64,000 nt of DNA from Rheinheimera sp. MM224 (GCF_947090785.1 NZ_OX352320.1:124001-188000), one strand, 5' to 3'; shown: positions 10,542 to 21,082, counted from the first letter of the stretch. Notes: a model not told the origin generated them from the letters alone. Numbers and translations are program-made.

Positions 10542-11300
10542 CTATTTTTCCTCATTAGACACTTCGTCTGGATCTGATTCAACTGGCACATAAAAACGGC
10601 TAAGCCATACACCCAATTCGTACAATAAACACATCGGGACCGCCAGTAGTGTCTGGGATAATACATCAGGCGGTGTCAGCAACATACCGATAATAAAAGC
10701 AAAGACAACAAAGTAAGGGCGCTTTTCAACAAGTTGCTGACGAGTGACTGCACCTGTCCATACTAATAACAATACAGCGACCGGAATTTCAAAAGATAAA
10801 CCAAAAGCGAAAAAAAGTTTTAAAACAAAATCCAGATAGCTGCTGATATCAGTCGCTATAGTCACACCTTCAGGCGCTACGCTGGTGAAAAAACCGAACA
10901 CGATAGGAAATACAATGTAGTACGCAAAAGCGATACCACAGTAAAACAACAAGGTGCTGGAGATAATTAGCGGTGCGACCAGATGCTTTTCTTTTTGATA
11001 CAAAGCTGGTGCGACAAACAACCAGATTTGCCACAGCATATAAGGCACGGTCAGGCAAAGCGCGACAATAAAAGTCAGCTTGAAAGGCGCAAAAAATGGT
11101 GCAGCAACATCTGTTGCTATCATAGAGGCGCCAGTAGGCAATACAGCCATTAAGGGCGAAGCCATCAGGTGATAAATATCTGCGGCAAAATAAGCCAGAG
11201 AGATAAATACTAACAGCACCGCTACTACTGTGTTTAACAGGCGACGTCGCAGTTCAATCAAGTGCCCTAACAGGCTGTTAGGATTTGTGGTTTTTGTCAT
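10542..11300 (-). CDS. tatC: Sec-independent translocase subunit TatC
   Basis: Core receptor of the twin-arginine export system; binds the RR signal peptide together with TatB in the inner membrane. The 252 residues show the family start ([13 protein letters not shown]), six membrane helices and the periplasmic segment with [15 protein letters not shown] and the conserved FGLSFEIPV stretch. The ATG at 11300 lies inside the end of tatB (23-base overlap), so the two are translationally coupled; no good Shine-Dalgarno is seen before it. Confidence 0.95.
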   Translation of the reverse strand: MTKTTNPNSLLGHLIELRRRLLNTVVAVLLVFISLAYFAADIYHLMASPLMAVLPTGASMIATDVAAPFFAPFKLTFIVALCLTVPYMLWQIWLFVAPALYQKEKHLVAPLIISSTLLFYCGIAFAYYIVFPIVFGFFTSVAPEGVTIATDISSYLDFVLKLFFAFGLSFEIPVAVLLLVWTGAVTRQQLVEKRPYFVVFAFIIGMLLTPPDVLSQTLLAVPMCLLYELGVWLSRFYVPVESDPDEVSNEEK

Positions 11301-11670
11301 CTGTTACTACTGGATCCGATGCAATCGAAGGAAGGGGAGCTACAGGTTCTGCTGGCAGTACTTGTGGTTGTGCTGTTGTACTGGCTGCCGGATAAGGATT
11401 GGTCACATCAGCTGCAGCCTGGCGTAGCTCTGCCATGGCTTGCATTTCTTCGGTGGTCAAATTTAACAAGCCTTTTTCTTCGGCTTGTTTCAGCTTATCG
11501 TGCAGTTCCTGAACCCGTAACTCGTCATTTAATTCAGCCTGCATTTGCTGGCCAAATTGCTTAACGCTGCGGACAAAACCACTGACACTGCGAATAGCTC
11601 CAGGTAATCGCTCCGGGCCTAAGACCAGCAGAGCAACTACAGCTATGACTATTAATTCCCAAAAGCTCAT
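11278..11670 (-). CDS. tatB: Sec-independent translocase subunit TatB
   Basis: Signal-peptide-binding partner of TatC. 130 residues: one N-terminal helix with the hallmark LVLGPERLP after it (residues about 15-23), an amphipathic helix, and a long polar, Gln/Ala/Pro-rich tail. The start follows the tatA stop with no spacer base. The tail is variable in this family and nothing is unusual here. Confidence 0.93.
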   Translation of the reverse strand: MSFWELIVIAVVALLVLGPERLPGAIRSVSGFVRSVKQFGQQMQAELNDELRVQELHDKLKQAEEKGLLNLTTEEMQAMAELRQAAADVTNPYPAASTTAQPQVLPAEPVAPLPSIASDPVVTDDKNHKS

Positions 11671-11934
11671 TTAGCGTTGTTCAGGCGTTTTTGGCTGATC
11701 AGCGCTGACTGGGGTTGAGTCTTTTACTTCAGCTTTAATTTGTGGCTGCTGCGGCTGAACAGCTGGGGCTGCTGGTTCTACAGTTTCTTCCGGATCTTTC
11801 ACCGAATTGCGGAAACCTTTAATTGCTGAACCCAAATCTGTACCTATACTGCGCAGACGCTTTGTGCCAAACAGCAGGACAATAATCACCAGGATGATCA
11901 ATAACTGCCAAATACTAATGCCACCAAAACCCAT
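11671..11934 (-). CDS. tatA: Sec-independent translocase subunit TatA
   Basis: Pore-forming subunit of the Tat system. 87 residues with the typical layout: [21 protein letters not shown] membrane helix and FGTKRLR hinge, amphipathic helix [12 protein letters not shown], and an acidic/Pro-rich tail. Separated by 48 bases from ubiB upstream and directly adjacent to tatB downstream. Confidence 0.95.
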   Translation of the reverse strand: MGFGGISIWQLLIILVIIVLLFGTKRLRSIGTDLGSAIKGFRNSVKDPEETVEPAAPAVQPQQPQIKAEVKDSTPVSADQPKTPEQR

Positions 11935-11982
11935 GTTATTCTCCTTCGGTTTTCAAACTGCTTCAACGAACCTCTTGGTCCG

Positions 11983-13605
11983 TCAGTTAATTTTTAAGGC
12001 AAAACCCACTGCGACCAGTGCAAGTCCCGCCGCTGTTATAGACCAGCCAGATGTCAGTAATAAGACAGCTGCTAATAAACTACAACCTGCCAGCACAGCG
12101 TGAGCCAGTTTTTTAGTCTGGTTATGTTGTTGCGCCTGTACTTGCTGCAATTGAGCTAACAAGTGAGCTTGTTGTTTTGGACCATGCTGCAAGTAGTGAT
12201 GCAACAAACCCGGCATTTCCGGCATTTTTTCCGCCCAAAATGGTAAATTGGCTTTGATTTCGCGCCATAAGGCCGCGGGTCCCATCTGCTGTTTGACCCA
12301 GTTTTCCAGAAATGGTTTGGCGGTTTGCCATAAATCCAATTGTGGGTATAACTGGCGGCCCAGACCTTCAATATACAACAGAGTTTTTTGCAACAATACC
12401 AGTTGTGGCTGAACCTGCATATTAAAACGACGGGCTGTATTAAACAGATTAAACAGCACCTGACCAAAAGAGATGTCCTGCAGTGGTTTTTGGAAAATAG
12501 GTTCACACACAGTACGGATGGCACTTTCAAATTCCTCAACGCTGGTATCAGCCGGCACCCAGCCTGAATCTACATGCAACTGAGCAACTTTTAAGTAGTC
12601 GCGATTAAAGAAGGCAACGAAGTTTTCTGCCAGATATCGTTTATCTTCTTTGTTTAAGGTACCGACTATGCCGCAGTCTATACCAATGTATTTCGGATTG
12701 TCTGGTGTTTCAAAGGACACAAAAATATTACCCGGATGCATATCGGCATGGAAAAAGCTGTCACGGAATACCTGAGTGAAAAAGACTTCGACCCCACGTT
12801 TGGCCAGCAATTCCAGATTGGTGCCTTGAGCGCGCAGTGCTGGTAAATCCGACACCGGAATACCATAAATCCGTTCCATCACCATCACGCCCAGTCTGCT
12901 GTGGTCGGCGTAAACATAAGGGATATAGAGTGAGTCTGAGCCTTCAAAATTACGTTTGAGCTGAATGGCATTAGCTGCTTCACGTTGCAAATCCAGCTCA
13001 TCCAGAATGGTCTTACGATACTCTGCCACAACTTCTTTCGGACGTAATCTTTTGCCATCCGGCAGGTAACGAGCCACTAAATCAGCCAAAGCATCCATCA
13101 ATTCTAAATCGGCCAGAATTTGAGGTCGGATATCAGGCCGAATCACTTTAATCACTACGTCAGCCAAAGTACCGTCGGCTTGTTTTAGCTGAGCGCTATG
13201 TACCTGTGCAATAGAAGCTGAAGCCAGTGGTGTTTCATCAAACTGTTCAAATAAGTCGTCAATTTGTTGTAAACCTAATTGCTGAATAATCAGCTGCCTG
13301 GCCTGATCGCCCGGAAAGGCTTCCACTTTGTCCTGTAACTTGGCCAGCTCATCAACCCATTGCTCAGGAAATAAATCACGGCGGGTAGATAACATCTGGC
13401 CAAACTTGACCCAAACCGGTCCCAGTTGCTGTAAAGCCAAACGTAAACGAGCCCCTTCGGTTTTATCCGGGTGTTGGTTTTTTAACCAGAAGGCAGAACT
13501 GCGTGCAGCGCGGAAATACCAGGGTTGCCACTGCTGCGGGATCAGCTGCTCCAGTCCGTAGTGCAGTAAGGTTTTTAAAATGTGGTAAAAACGGCGCAGA
13601 CCCAA
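11983..13605 (-). CDS. ubiB: Ubiquinone biosynthesis atypical kinase/ATPase UbiB
   Basis: Atypical kinase-like ATPase needed for ubiquinone synthesis, peripheral to or anchored in the inner membrane. The 540 residues include the KxGQ motif ([15 protein letters not shown]), the Ala-rich loop ([11 protein letters not shown]), the lysine [22 protein letters not shown] and the IGIDCGIVG metal site, followed by two C-terminal membrane helices. The start is a TTG at 13603-13605 with AGGAG 5 bases upstream and no better ATG near, so use of TTG is supported. It lies 2 bases after ubiJ. Confidence 0.95.
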   Translation of the reverse strand: MGLRRFYHILKTLLHYGLEQLIPQQWQPWYFRAARSSAFWLKNQHPDKTEGARLRLALQQLGPVWVKFGQMLSTRRDLFPEQWVDELAKLQDKVEAFPGDQARQLIIQQLGLQQIDDLFEQFDETPLASASIAQVHSAQLKQADGTLADVVIKVIRPDIRPQILADLELMDALADLVARYLPDGKRLRPKEVVAEYRKTILDELDLQREAANAIQLKRNFEGSDSLYIPYVYADHSRLGVMVMERIYGIPVSDLPALRAQGTNLELLAKRGVEVFFTQVFRDSFFHADMHPGNIFVSFETPDNPKYIGIDCGIVGTLNKEDKRYLAENFVAFFNRDYLKVAQLHVDSGWVPADTSVEEFESAIRTVCEPIFQKPLQDISFGQVLFNLFNTARRFNMQVQPQLVLLQKTLLYIEGLGRQLYPQLDLWQTAKPFLENWVKQQMGPAALWREIKANLPFWAEKMPEMPGLLHHYLQHGPKQQAHLLAQLQQVQAQQHNQTKKLAHAVLAGCSLLAAVLLLTSGWSITAAGLALVAVGFALKIN

Positions 13606-13607
13606 AA

Positions 13608-14213
13608 TTACTCCTGCCTGAAGGCGTGATGGCGACTTAACTGTTCCAGCCGCGCTTGCAACTGACTGACGTCACGGCTGAACTGGTTCATTTCGGCTTG
13701 TGTGGGGCTTAATGCAAGTTCATCCTGAGCCAACTCAAGGCTGGCTTGTTCCAGTTGTTGTAATTGCGCCTGAATGTAGAGCTGAAGTTGTTTTATCGCA
13801 GTCGCGACTTTATGCGCGAGTGCATCACCTAACCAACCGGATAGCTGCTGCTCCCAGTCAGGGTTCAACTGTTGTAACAGAGTACTGAATTGCTGAGCGA
13901 CCTGGAGATCACCTTCAATCTGCAGCTTATCCTGCTTAATTAAGCGGGTGAGCAGACTAGGATCGTTGAGCTTTTGTAAAGTGGCGAGGTCCGTCACTAT
14001 GACGCAATCAACTTTTTCATTGTGCTGGTTCAATAATAAAGTGTCTGCTGTAGCCGACAAGACAAAACGCCAGGGCAATTCCTGTAACTGCAAAGCCAGT
14101 TGTTTGCCTTGTACTTTTTGCAATAAAGCAGGGGATGCAGGATCCATAGCCACTACTTTGTGCAGCACTTTTTCTAAAGTAGCGCAGATCAGTTGTGGCA
14201 CTAAACTCAACAT
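13608..14213 (-). CDS. ubiJ: Ubiquinone biosynthesis accessory factor UbiJ (SCP2 domain)
   Basis: Lipid-binding scaffold protein of the Ubi complex, 201 residues. The N-terminal half fits an SCP2-like fold ([39 protein letters not shown]), the C-terminal half is a Gln/Leu-rich coiled coil with a late [12 protein letters not shown]. Start ATG overlaps the ubiE stop by one base (TGATG). Identification rests on both the motif pattern and the ubiE-ubiJ-ubiB order. Confidence 0.9.
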   Translation of the reverse strand: MLSLVPQLICATLEKVLHKVVAMDPASPALLQKVQGKQLALQLQELPWRFVLSATADTLLLNQHNEKVDCVIVTDLATLQKLNDPSLLTRLIKQDKLQIEGDLQVAQQFSTLLQQLNPDWEQQLSGWLGDALAHKVATAIKQLQLYIQAQLQQLEQASLELAQDELALSPTQAEMNQFSRDVSQLQARLEQLSRHHAFRQE

Positions 14214-14968
14214 CAGAATTTATAGCCTTTATGCAGGGCCACTATGCCGCCGGTCAGGTTGTGGTAGCTGACATGCTCAAAACCAGCAGTTTCCATCATC
14301 TGTTTCAGCGTATCCTGATCCGGATGCATACGGATAGATTCCGCCAGATACTGGTAACTTTCTTTGTCGTTCGCCACCAAACCGCCTATTGCTGGCAACA
14401 ACTTAAAGGAATACAGGTCGTAGACTTTACTTAGCCACTCGTATTCAGGTTTGGAGAATTCCAGTACCAATAAACGACCACCAGGTTTGAGTACTCTGAA
14501 CATAGAACGCAAAGCGGCATCTTTGTCTGTGACATTGCGCAGCCCAAAACCTATGCTGATGATATCAAAGCTATTATCAGCAAAAGGCAAAGCTTCGGCA
14601 TTGGCTTGTACATAGTCGATATTATTGACTAAACCTAAGTCGCGCAGCTTGTCGCGTCCTACATTAAGCATGGATTCGTTGATATCGGCCAGAATGACTT
14701 TGCCAGTGGGGCCTACTCTTTTAGAAAACAGTGCGGTGATATCACCAGTACCACCTGCTAAATCTAATACCTGATGGCCAGGACGCACGCCACTGCAGTC
14801 GATGGTAAATCTTTTCCACAACCGGTGAATGCCTAAAGACATCACATCATTCATCAGGTCGTATTTGGCAGCAACAGAATGAAATACATTAGCGACTAGA
14901 GAAACTTTTTCTGTTTGCTTTACGGTTTTAAAACCAAAATGAGTGCTATCAGGTTGCTGGTCAGTCAT
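14213..14968 (-). CDS. ubiE: Ubiquinone/menaquinone C-methyltransferase UbiE
   Basis: SAM-dependent methyltransferase that methylates the quinone ring. 251 residues with THFGFKTV near the N-terminus, SAM motif [13 protein letters not shown], motif [14 protein letters not shown], and [11 protein letters not shown] followed by [12 protein letters not shown]. First gene of the ubi-tat-hemB operon; a 107-base gap separates it from the upstream AlkC-like gene and should contain the operon promoter, though no strong match was picked. Confidence 0.96.
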   Translation of the reverse strand: MTDQQPDSTHFGFKTVKQTEKVSLVANVFHSVAAKYDLMNDVMSLGIHRLWKRFTIDCSGVRPGHQVLDLAGGTGDITALFSKRVGPTGKVILADINESMLNVGRDKLRDLGLVNNIDYVQANAEALPFADNSFDIISIGFGLRNVTDKDAALRSMFRVLKPGGRLLVLEFSKPEYEWLSKVYDLYSFKLLPAIGGLVANDKESYQYLAESIRMHPDQDTLKQMMETAGFEHVSYHNLTGGIVALHKGYKF

Positions 14969-15075
14969 AAAAAGCCTTTGGCTGTTCTTAGTAAACTAAA
15001 GTGGCGCTAGTGTAAAAGATTCGGCGGCTCACGCCAACTTATCCTGCAGTTTTATGCTGTGTAGACTGTTTCAGA

Positions 15076-16155
15076 TCAACTTACGGCAAAGTCAAAAAAG
15101 CTTTCAGCATAACAATGGCCATTGAGCATAATTTGTAAGTGGTGCTGGCCCGGATAATGTTTGCGAGTGGTTAAGTCGATAAAGGACTGGCGCCGTTCAA
15201 ACTTTATGCTCTGGCCTGTCCATACTTTATTGCTTAGCTGAAACACTTTGTAATTCAGCTGGCCTGATTTTTTCCGGTAACCAATTTTGTATTCCAGTCG
15301 CAATCTTGCCTGAAGGTCCGCCGGACCGGACAGCTCAATCATAAAATGCAGCGGTTGTTGTGCAGAGACCTGAGCATTGATCATCTCTAAGCTCAGTTGC
15401 AACGGTAGTTGCTGTAAACCATATAAAGCCAAAGCTCGTGGATGCGCCTGTTTCAGTAAACCCCGTAACGCATGTCTGATAATCCAGTCTGTGACCCTAT
15501 GCTGACCAAACCAGCTCTGTGCTATATCCAGCACTAACTCCGGATGATCTTTACTGATGTCATTTAAATGATTCGCTACGCTGCGCTGTACATAAGGTTC
15601 AGCATCTGTTTTAAGCTGATGCAGGATGGGTAACAAGGGCGCCGGATCTTTTTTATAGGCTTTTAATGCCATGCCCCATGGCAAACGAGGCCTGGAGCCT
15701 TCACTGGCCAAACGGCGCAAATGCAAATTGTCGGAACTGGCCCACAGGGTCATCTGCGCTAAAGTGAGTTCAGGATAACGTTGGAAAAAAGGCCGGATAG
15801 CGAACTCAGCTGTAGAAAAGCAAGTGAAATGAGCTAAGGCGTGAAATGAGGTTTGTGGGTCGTCCAGGCCATAAATTTCTACATAGTCAGCAAAAACAAA
15901 ACCCTGCAGACCGGAAAAATGGCCGCTGACCGGGAGCAACACTTGGATGGCGTCGGGATAAGCTAAATTCAGGCTGCTATGTAAGGCGTGGCTCACCCGA
16001 CGAACTCTGGCTTTGAGCTCTGACTGATCCCAATCGGAACCTTGAGTTTGCTGCAGAAAGTGGTTTATATCAAAAGTAGCGGAGTAGCGCTGACATAATG
16101 CAGCAAGTTGCCGCAAAAATGCCGGACTAAACAGGTCTTTTAGCTGGCTGGCCAT
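15076..16155 (-). CDS. AlkC/AlkD-like DNA alkylation repair HEAT-repeat protein
   Basis: About 359 residues. The central part (about 80-240) is a HEAT-like helical repeat protein with the RRLASEGSRPRLPWGMALKAY signature found in the AlkC-type DNA glycosylase group, then LPILHQLKTDAEPYVQRSVANHLNDISKDHP. The C-terminal ~100 residues look like a beta-rich (Ig-like) extension, as described for some AlkC proteins. Predicted to excise alkylated bases. The ATG at 16153-16155 sits one base after the GGDEF gene stop; no good ribosome site, so coupling is likely. Catalytic residues were not assigned. Confidence 0.8.
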   Translation of the reverse strand: MASQLKDLFSPAFLRQLAALCQRYSATFDINHFLQQTQGSDWDQSELKARVRRVSHALHSSLNLAYPDAIQVLLPVSGHFSGLQGFVFADYVEIYGLDDPQTSFHALAHFTCFSTAEFAIRPFFQRYPELTLAQMTLWASSDNLHLRRLASEGSRPRLPWGMALKAYKKDPAPLLPILHQLKTDAEPYVQRSVANHLNDISKDHPELVLDIAQSWFGQHRVTDWIIRHALRGLLKQAHPRALALYGLQQLPLQLSLEMINAQVSAQQPLHFMIELSGPADLQARLRLEYKIGYRKKSGQLNYKVFQLSNKVWTGQSIKFERRQSFIDLTTRKHYPGQHHLQIMLNGHCYAESFFDFAVS

Positions 16156-16156
16156 A

Positions 16157-17179
16157 TCAGGTGGCCAGCATAAGCTCGGTAGCAACCTGATTACGGCCTC
16201 GTACTTTGGCCTCCTGCAGCACTTTACTGCTACGGGATAAAAATTGATGCCAGTTTTCTGCTGTGTTGTAGATGCTGACCCCTAAAGAAATCGTTACTTT
16301 AGGTAAAGTTTTTTTGCTTTTTGCAGAGACAAACCGCAGTTTTTCTACACCTTTACGTACTTGTTCAGCTATTTCGCCTGCGGTGCGTAAATCGACATCA
16401 GGTAATAAAATAAGGAATTCTTCGCCACCTGAGCGCACAGGTAAACCACTTTCCTGCACATAACTGGCAATTTTTCGTGCGACTTTACTTAAGATCACAT
16501 CGCCCACACCAAAACCGTAATCCTGATTAAACTGAGCAAAATGATCTAAATTCACTGCGATAGCGGCAATACGTCTACCTGGGTTTTCCGTCAGCCAAAG
16601 ATCCAAATGTTCCTGCATCGCCAATCTGTTATACAAACCTGTGAGTGGGTCCAGTTGGCGCTCTTTTTTCAGATGATCCAGTTCCGAGCGTAGTGCATGG
16701 CATTGTTCATTCGAGAAATCGAGCTGGTCTTTGAGTTTTTGCTGGCTGGCCTTAATAGCGTAAGTGGCGCTGATCACTTTATTCACACTGTCACGGCTAC
16801 GGTTTGCATTATTCGGGTCTAAACCCAGCAAAGCCTGGTCCAACACATCTATATAATGTTGTACTGCTTCACTGGCGATGTCGGTCGTGCCGGATAACTT
16901 TGCCAGCATAGTGGTGACTTGCTGAGTTAATTCTTCCTGACGTTGGTGCTGCGGCGTTAACCATTGGCTATAGAGTTCTGCTAATACAAAGTCGTCGAAG
17001 CTGCTTTGAACGGCCAGTTTTTGTTCTATGGCCAGGCATAATCCGTCATTTTGACCGTTGATATACTCATAGATCACTGTGTAATTGACCGGATGGGCTG
17101 CTAAACGATGCCGCTGCAAAAAAGCTACGGTCAGCGCCGCCTTTTCACTTGCTTGCTCGATTGAGTCCTGATATTTCAT
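16157..17179 (-). CDS. Soluble diguanylate cyclase (GGDEF) with helical N-terminal domain
   Basis: 340 residues, no membrane helix. An N-terminal helical domain (about 5-175) with the family-typical HPVNYTVIYEYINGQN is followed by a GGDEF domain with GGEEF at 251-255 and LDPLTGLYNRLA at its start. Residues nine to six before the GGEEF do not form RxxD, so the I-site is absent and feedback inhibition is not expected, unlike the other cyclase in this window. Start chosen at the ATG 17177-17179; a TTG upstream would extend it by 15 residues that look non-native. Overlap-free, one base from the AlkC-like gene. Confidence 0.88.
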   Translation of the reverse strand: MKYQDSIEQASEKAALTVAFLQRHRLAAHPVNYTVIYEYINGQNDGLCLAIEQKLAVQSSFDDFVLAELYSQWLTPQHQRQEELTQQVTTMLAKLSGTTDIASEAVQHYIDVLDQALLGLDPNNANRSRDSVNKVISATYAIKASQQKLKDQLDFSNEQCHALRSELDHLKKERQLDPLTGLYNRLAMQEHLDLWLTENPGRRIAAIAVNLDHFAQFNQDYGFGVGDVILSKVARKIASYVQESGLPVRSGGEEFLILLPDVDLRTAGEIAEQVRKGVEKLRFVSAKSKKTLPKVTISLGVSIYNTAENWHQFLSRSSKVLQEAKVRGRNQVATELMLAT

Positions 17180-17502
17180 GCCAAACACAACTCCACTAAA
17201 TACTACTGCTAATTTAGCCTGCAAAACGTAATGTTACGCGAAACTTACGTAGAGGCAAACAGACTGATGTTGTTAAGCTGACATATCTATTAGAAAAAGT
17301 CTTCATCTCCTGCTTTATTAATGACTTATTTTTTAAGTTTTTTTTCTTAGTGGCTAAAAAAGCACAGATTGTCGGTTAAAAAACGGCATTTTTACCACTT
17401 CTGAGCAAACTATTGCGGCCAGTCTCCAAAAAGCACAGCTCGCTGCACTGGCTGTCAAAGTTGAACAGAGTAGAATCAAGAAAAACATCGGGGAGAGAAA
17501 GA
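17180..17502. other. Divergent intergenic region
   Basis: 323 bases between the GGDEF gene and the DUF885 gene. It contains a conspicuous T-rich run (about 17327-17349) and is AT-rich overall. An open frame runs into the DUF885 gene from 17413 but has no ribosome site and is taken as non-coding. No RNA gene or clear operator seen. Confidence 0.4.
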
Positions 17503-19239
17503 ATGCGTCAGAACATTATGTGTTTCTGTATGGCCTTAATGCTGACTGGATCGCTGACAGCCTGCAGTAGCCAATCGACTAAACCAACTGATTTTGATCA
17601 GTTTGCAAATCAGCTGTGGCAGGCAGAAAAAGACTTAAACAACCGCAGTAAAACCAGCTTACCAGATATGTCGGCAGCGACCTTGGCGGCTCAGGCAAAA
17701 CAAAGACAACAATGGCTGGATAAGTTGCAACAAGTTGATGTTGCAACTTTGACCGAACAACAACAAATCAACCACACAATTCTGGTGTATAGCCTCAAGG
17801 ACGCTATAGCAGAGTATCAGTATGGTGCTCATCTGATGCCTTTAACTTCGGAGTCAGGTTTCCACAGTGATTTGGCTTTTATGGTTTCAGGAACGGAATT
17901 TAACACTAAACAAGACTACTTGGATTATCTTAGTAAGCTAAAAACTATCCCTGCGTATATGCAGCAGCAAACAGACTGGATGAAGCAGGGCTTAGCAACA
18001 GGCATGACGCAACCCAAAGCTGTGCTGGTTGGATTTGATCAAAGTATCCTGGCTTTTATCAGTAAGACACCAGAGCAGAATGTGTTTTACCGGCCTTTTA
18101 ACCAAAAGCCTGAGTTTGTTGACGCAGACAGCTGGGTTGTCATGCAGCAGCAAGCGAAACAGGTTGTTGATCAGCAACTGAATCCTGCTTACCAGCAGTT
18201 TTATCAGTTTATGCTGCAGCAGTATTTGCCGGGCGCGCGCGATAGTATTGCTGCCAGTGACTGGCCTAAAGGTCGTGAGTACTATCAGAATCGGCTGGAG
18301 CATTACACTACGTTAAAACTGACACCAGAACAGGTGCATAAAACTGGCCTGGAGGAAGTTGCGCGTATTCGTGCAGAAATGCAAAACATCATCACCCGGG
18401 TTGGATTTAAAGGCAGCTTTGCTGAGTTCATCCAATTTTTGCGCACAGACCCACAGTTTTATGTCAAAACCCCTAATGATTTATTAAAAGAAGCCTCTTT
18501 TATCGCAAAAAAGATTGATGCTGAATTACCTAAATTTTTCAAGACTTTACCCCGTACACCTTATGGAGTTGCGCCTGTACCTGCAGAAATCGCCCCTAAA
18601 TACACCACAGGTCGTTACGCTGGTACTAACAGAGATGACAGAGCAGGTTTTTATTGGGTCAATACTTATGCACTGGATCGTCGTCCTTTGTATGAGATGG
18701 AAGCTCTGACGCTACACGAAGCCGTACCTGGCCATCATTTACAAATCTCCCTGGCGCGTGAACAGGCATCCTTACCAGAATATCGCCGCAATTTTTACAC
18801 CTCAGCTTTTGGCGAGGGTTGGGGCTTGTATTCTGAATATCTGGGGATTGAAATGGGTTTTTATCAGGACCCTTACAGCGATTTTGGCCGTTTAACCTAT
18901 GAAATGTGGCGTGCCGCGCGCCTGGTGGTGGATACAGGTATGCATACGATGGGCTGGAGTCGTCAGCAGGCTATAGATTTCCTGGCCAGCAATACCGCTT
19001 TATCTATGCATAATGTGACGACAGAAATTGACCGCTACATCAGTTGGCCTGCTCAGGCTTTGTCTTATAAGTTGGGTGAACTGACCATCAAAAAATTACG
19101 TAAAGAGGCTGAGCAGCAGTTGGGCAACGACTTTGATGTACGCGAATTCCATGATGTAGTACTGCGTAACGGCAGTGTGCCTTTATCTATTTTAGAGCAG
19201 CAAGTGGCCAGCTATATTCAGCAGAAAAAGCAGTCATAA
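17503..19239 (+). CDS. DUF885 family lipoprotein, putative metallopeptidase
   Basis: A 578-residue lipoprotein. The ATG at 17503 is supported by GGGGAGAG six bases upstream; a longer reading from 17413 would bury the signal peptide. The signal ends in the lipobox LTAC (CMALMLTGSLTACSSQ), with Ser after Cys indicating outer-membrane delivery. The DUF885 domain contains HEAVPGHHLQ near residue 405, a zinc-ligand-like motif (HExxxGHH), with TSAFGEGWGLYSEYLG downstream supplying a likely Glu ligand. Members are considered metallopeptidase-like but most lack an assigned substrate. Stands alone between unrelated genes. Confidence 0.88.
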   Translation: MRQNIMCFCMALMLTGSLTACSSQSTKPTDFDQFANQLWQAEKDLNNRSKTSLPDMSAATLAAQAKQRQQWLDKLQQVDVATLTEQQQINHTILVYSLKDAIAEYQYGAHLMPLTSESGFHSDLAFMVSGTEFNTKQDYLDYLSKLKTIPAYMQQQTDWMKQGLATGMTQPKAVLVGFDQSILAFISKTPEQNVFYRPFNQKPEFVDADSWVVMQQQAKQVVDQQLNPAYQQFYQFMLQQYLPGARDSIAASDWPKGREYYQNRLEHYTTLKLTPEQVHKTGLEEVARIRAEMQNIITRVGFKGSFAEFIQFLRTDPQFYVKTPNDLLKEASFIAKKIDAELPKFFKTLPRTPYGVAPVPAEIAPKYTTGRYAGTNRDDRAGFYWVNTYALDRRPLYEMEALTLHEAVPGHHLQISLAREQASLPEYRRNFYTSAFGEGWGLYSEYLGIEMGFYQDPYSDFGRLTYEMWRAARLVVDTGMHTMGWSRQQAIDFLASNTALSMHNVTTEIDRYISWPAQALSYKLGELTIKKLRKEAEQQLGNDFDVREFHDVVLRNGSVPLSILEQQVASYIQQKKQS

Positions 19240-19357
19240 AAGGTTCCGATCCGGGTGCAGTTTTTCGTTGTGATTCTGTCATAGGATTCTGCCCCCGGCT
19301 CTGTTAAAGTGCCGCTGTTTTTAGCTGTACTTTTGCAGTAAAGGGAGATAAGTTTCG

Positions 19358-19858
19358 ATGTGGATGTTGTTATTACTGCTGGCAGTGGCGCCTATTGTCT
19401 TTTTAGCTTTAAAGCTGGATCAATTGGGCAAAATGCAAAATAGATTAAAAGTGCAACTGCATTTCGCTGAACAGCAGTCTGTGCAATTGGAGCATCTGGC
19501 TTTTTGGCTCGCTGAAGAACAAAGCCAGCAGTTGTTGGCGAAGGTACATCAGGCGGGGCGCAGTCACACCAAGCCACCAGTCTGGTATCTGCACACAGAA
19601 CTTTTGTGTAAAGCTATTCCTGTGTTATGTAAAGAACAGGCCAATCACAGCACTTTGCCGCGCCAGGCTGTTGCCAAATTCCTGAAGCAACAAAATCAGC
19701 TTAGTTTTAACGAGATGGAAAACTTTATCCGTCATCATCCGGCGCTGACTGAGTTATGGCAAAGCAATACCCTGACATCCTACCTGAAGTTATGTCAGCG
19801 TACTGTTGAAATGTTGCAGGACTATCAGCCTGTGCATACAGACCGCATGGCTGGCTAA
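19358..19858 (+). CDS. Small membrane-anchored protein of unknown function
   Basis: 166 residues. A single N-terminal helix (MWMLLLLLAVAPIVFLAL) anchors a cytosolic helical domain rich in Gln, Leu and His, with Cys residues in LLCKAIPVLCKEQ and a coiled-coil-prone segment after the membrane helix. GGGAG lies 10 bases before the ATG at 19358; the next ATG at 19364 is possible. No family recognised. Solid coding signal from ribosome site and composition. Confidence 0.7.
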   Translation: MWMLLLLLAVAPIVFLALKLDQLGKMQNRLKVQLHFAEQQSVQLEHLAFWLAEEQSQQLLAKVHQAGRSHTKPPVWYLHTELLCKAIPVLCKEQANHSTLPRQAVAKFLKQQNQLSFNEMENFIRHHPALTELWQSNTLTSYLKLCQRTVEMLQDYQPVHTDRMAG

Positions 19859-19880
19859 TAATGATGTTTGGAAATAAAGC

Positions 19881-20111
19881 TTAATCGCGCAGAAACACCT
19901 TGGGTGCAGTATTGATTTGACCATCTTCATCAATGCTAGCCATTTTTGGACCAGCTTTTAATACTGCAACCCGTTGTTGCTCTTGTTGCCGTACAAAAGA
20001 TAATTCATAGCCAAAACGTTGTAATTCAGACACGGAAAATTTCTGTGCCATGCTGAGCATCTCCCAGAAATAGTTCAGATCCCGAGCCTCACGCCGTCTT
20101 TCCTGCTTCAT
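19881..20111 (-). CDS. Small conserved-looking protein downstream of the EVE gene
   Basis: 76 residues, charged at the N-terminus (MKQERRREARDLNYFWEML) and predicted helical for its first half. It starts 23 bases inside the end of the EVE-domain gene on the same strand, which suggests coupled translation. No membrane segment and no family recognised. Confidence 0.6.
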   Translation of the reverse strand: MKQERRREARDLNYFWEMLSMAQKFSVSELQRFGYELSFVRQQEQQRVAVLKAGPKMASIDEDGQINTAPKVFLRD

Positions 20112-20586
20112 CTATATTCCCCTTGCCTTGACTCATTCTTATTATGTGTTGCCATTCTGCTGAACTGACAGGCATCACAGATAATCTGTTGCCTTTTTTC
20201 ACCAGTGGTAATTGCTCTAGCTTAGTTGACTGTTTGAGTTTGTCGAGCGGCAAAAGCGCGGTGAATTTTTCGACAAATTGAAGATCTACTGAAACCCATG
20301 GGGCTTTGGTTCCGCTTGATTTCGCGTCGAAATAAGGGCTTAGTGAATTAAACTGGCTAGGGTCCGGATAGCTGCTGCGTACCACTTCTGCTATACCTGC
20401 GATGCCAATATCTTTGCAGCTGGAATGGTAAATAAACACCAGATCACCCGTTTTCACCTGATCCCGTAAGAAGTTGCGTGCCTGGTAGTTACGCACACCT
20501 TCCCAGACGATGGCTTTATCCGGCGCTTTAGCAAAGTCATCAATACTGCATTCTTCGGGTTCGGTTTTAAAAAGCCAATACCTCAT
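20089..20586 (-). CDS. EVE domain-containing protein
   Basis: 165 residues forming one EVE (PUA-like) domain: MRYWLFKTEPEECSIDDF at the start, VRNYQARNFLRD, DLVFIYHSSCKDIGIAGIAEVV and WVSVDLQFVEKF are the family landmarks. EVE proteins bind modified bases in nucleic acid; the physiological role in bacteria is not settled. The ATG at 20584-20586 has AGGTG about 7 bases upstream; a longer in-frame start at 20625 lacks family-like sequence and is rejected. Confidence 0.9.
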   Translation of the reverse strand: MRYWLFKTEPEECSIDDFAKAPDKAIVWEGVRNYQARNFLRDQVKTGDLVFIYHSSCKDIGIAGIAEVVRSSYPDPSQFNSLSPYFDAKSSGTKAPWVSVDLQFVEKFTALLPLDKLKQSTKLEQLPLVKKGNRLSVMPVSSAEWQHIIRMSQGKGNIDEAGKTA

Positions 20587-20655
20587 AATTACACCTGCAT
20601 CACATTCATTTACATTTGAGAACAAAAAAACATCTGTTTGCTATGGTTTTTTTTC

Positions 20656-20684
20656 TTGATCCGATTTAGCTTGCTAGATATTCT
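20656..20684 (+). promoter_or_regulatory. Candidate sigma-70 promoter for the small lipoprotein gene
   Basis: TTGATC (20656-20661) and TATTCT (20679-20684) are spaced 17 bases apart, 30 bases before the ATG of the small lipoprotein. Each hexamer matches consensus at four positions. Confidence 0.4.
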
Positions 20685-20714
20685 ACTTTTCGAGACATAA
20701 CAAAAGGATATTAT

Positions 20715-21014
20715 ATGTACACTAAACTATTGATTGCCGGCATGTTAAGCGTGACTCTGGCTGCATGCAGCAGTACAACACCTGAACAACAAACTAAGGC
20801 TCCTGTAGCTGAAACTAACCAACCGGCTCAAGTGGCTGCAGTTAATGATAAAGATACAATTATTTGCCAACGAGTAAAAGTGACAGGTTCTAACTTAAAA
20901 GAACGTCGTTGTCGCACCAAAGGCCAGCTTGCGGAAGAACGTGAAGTGGCCAGAAAAGCAATGGACAATATTAACTCTACCAGCGCTCGTGGTGTTGGCT
21001 CAGACTGGCGTTAA
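20715..21014 (+). CDS. Small lipoprotein
   Basis: 99 residues with lipoprotein signal [18 protein letters not shown] (Cys18, Ser next). The mature part has a Thr/Gln/Pro linker and then a conserved-looking core, [18 protein letters not shown], whose two Cys could pair in the periplasm, followed by a charged helix. AAGGA lies six bases before the ATG. This core recurs in small gammaproteobacterial lipoproteins of unknown function. Confidence 0.75.
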   Translation: MYTKLLIAGMLSVTLAACSSTTPEQQTKAPVAETNQPAQVAAVNDKDTIICQRVKVTGSNLKERRCRTKGQLAEEREVARKAMDNINSTSARGVGSDWR

Positions 21015-21082
21015 GTAGTCGCTTTGCAGAGGCAGGGAAGTTCCGGCACAATAGACTGAATTCTGGTGATGAGGAGTTCAGC

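Noticed and set aside
16183-16185. TTG start extending the AlkC-like gene into the GGDEF gene
   Set aside because: The added residues are not family-like, and the ATG at 16155 fits a coupled start one base after the upstream stop.
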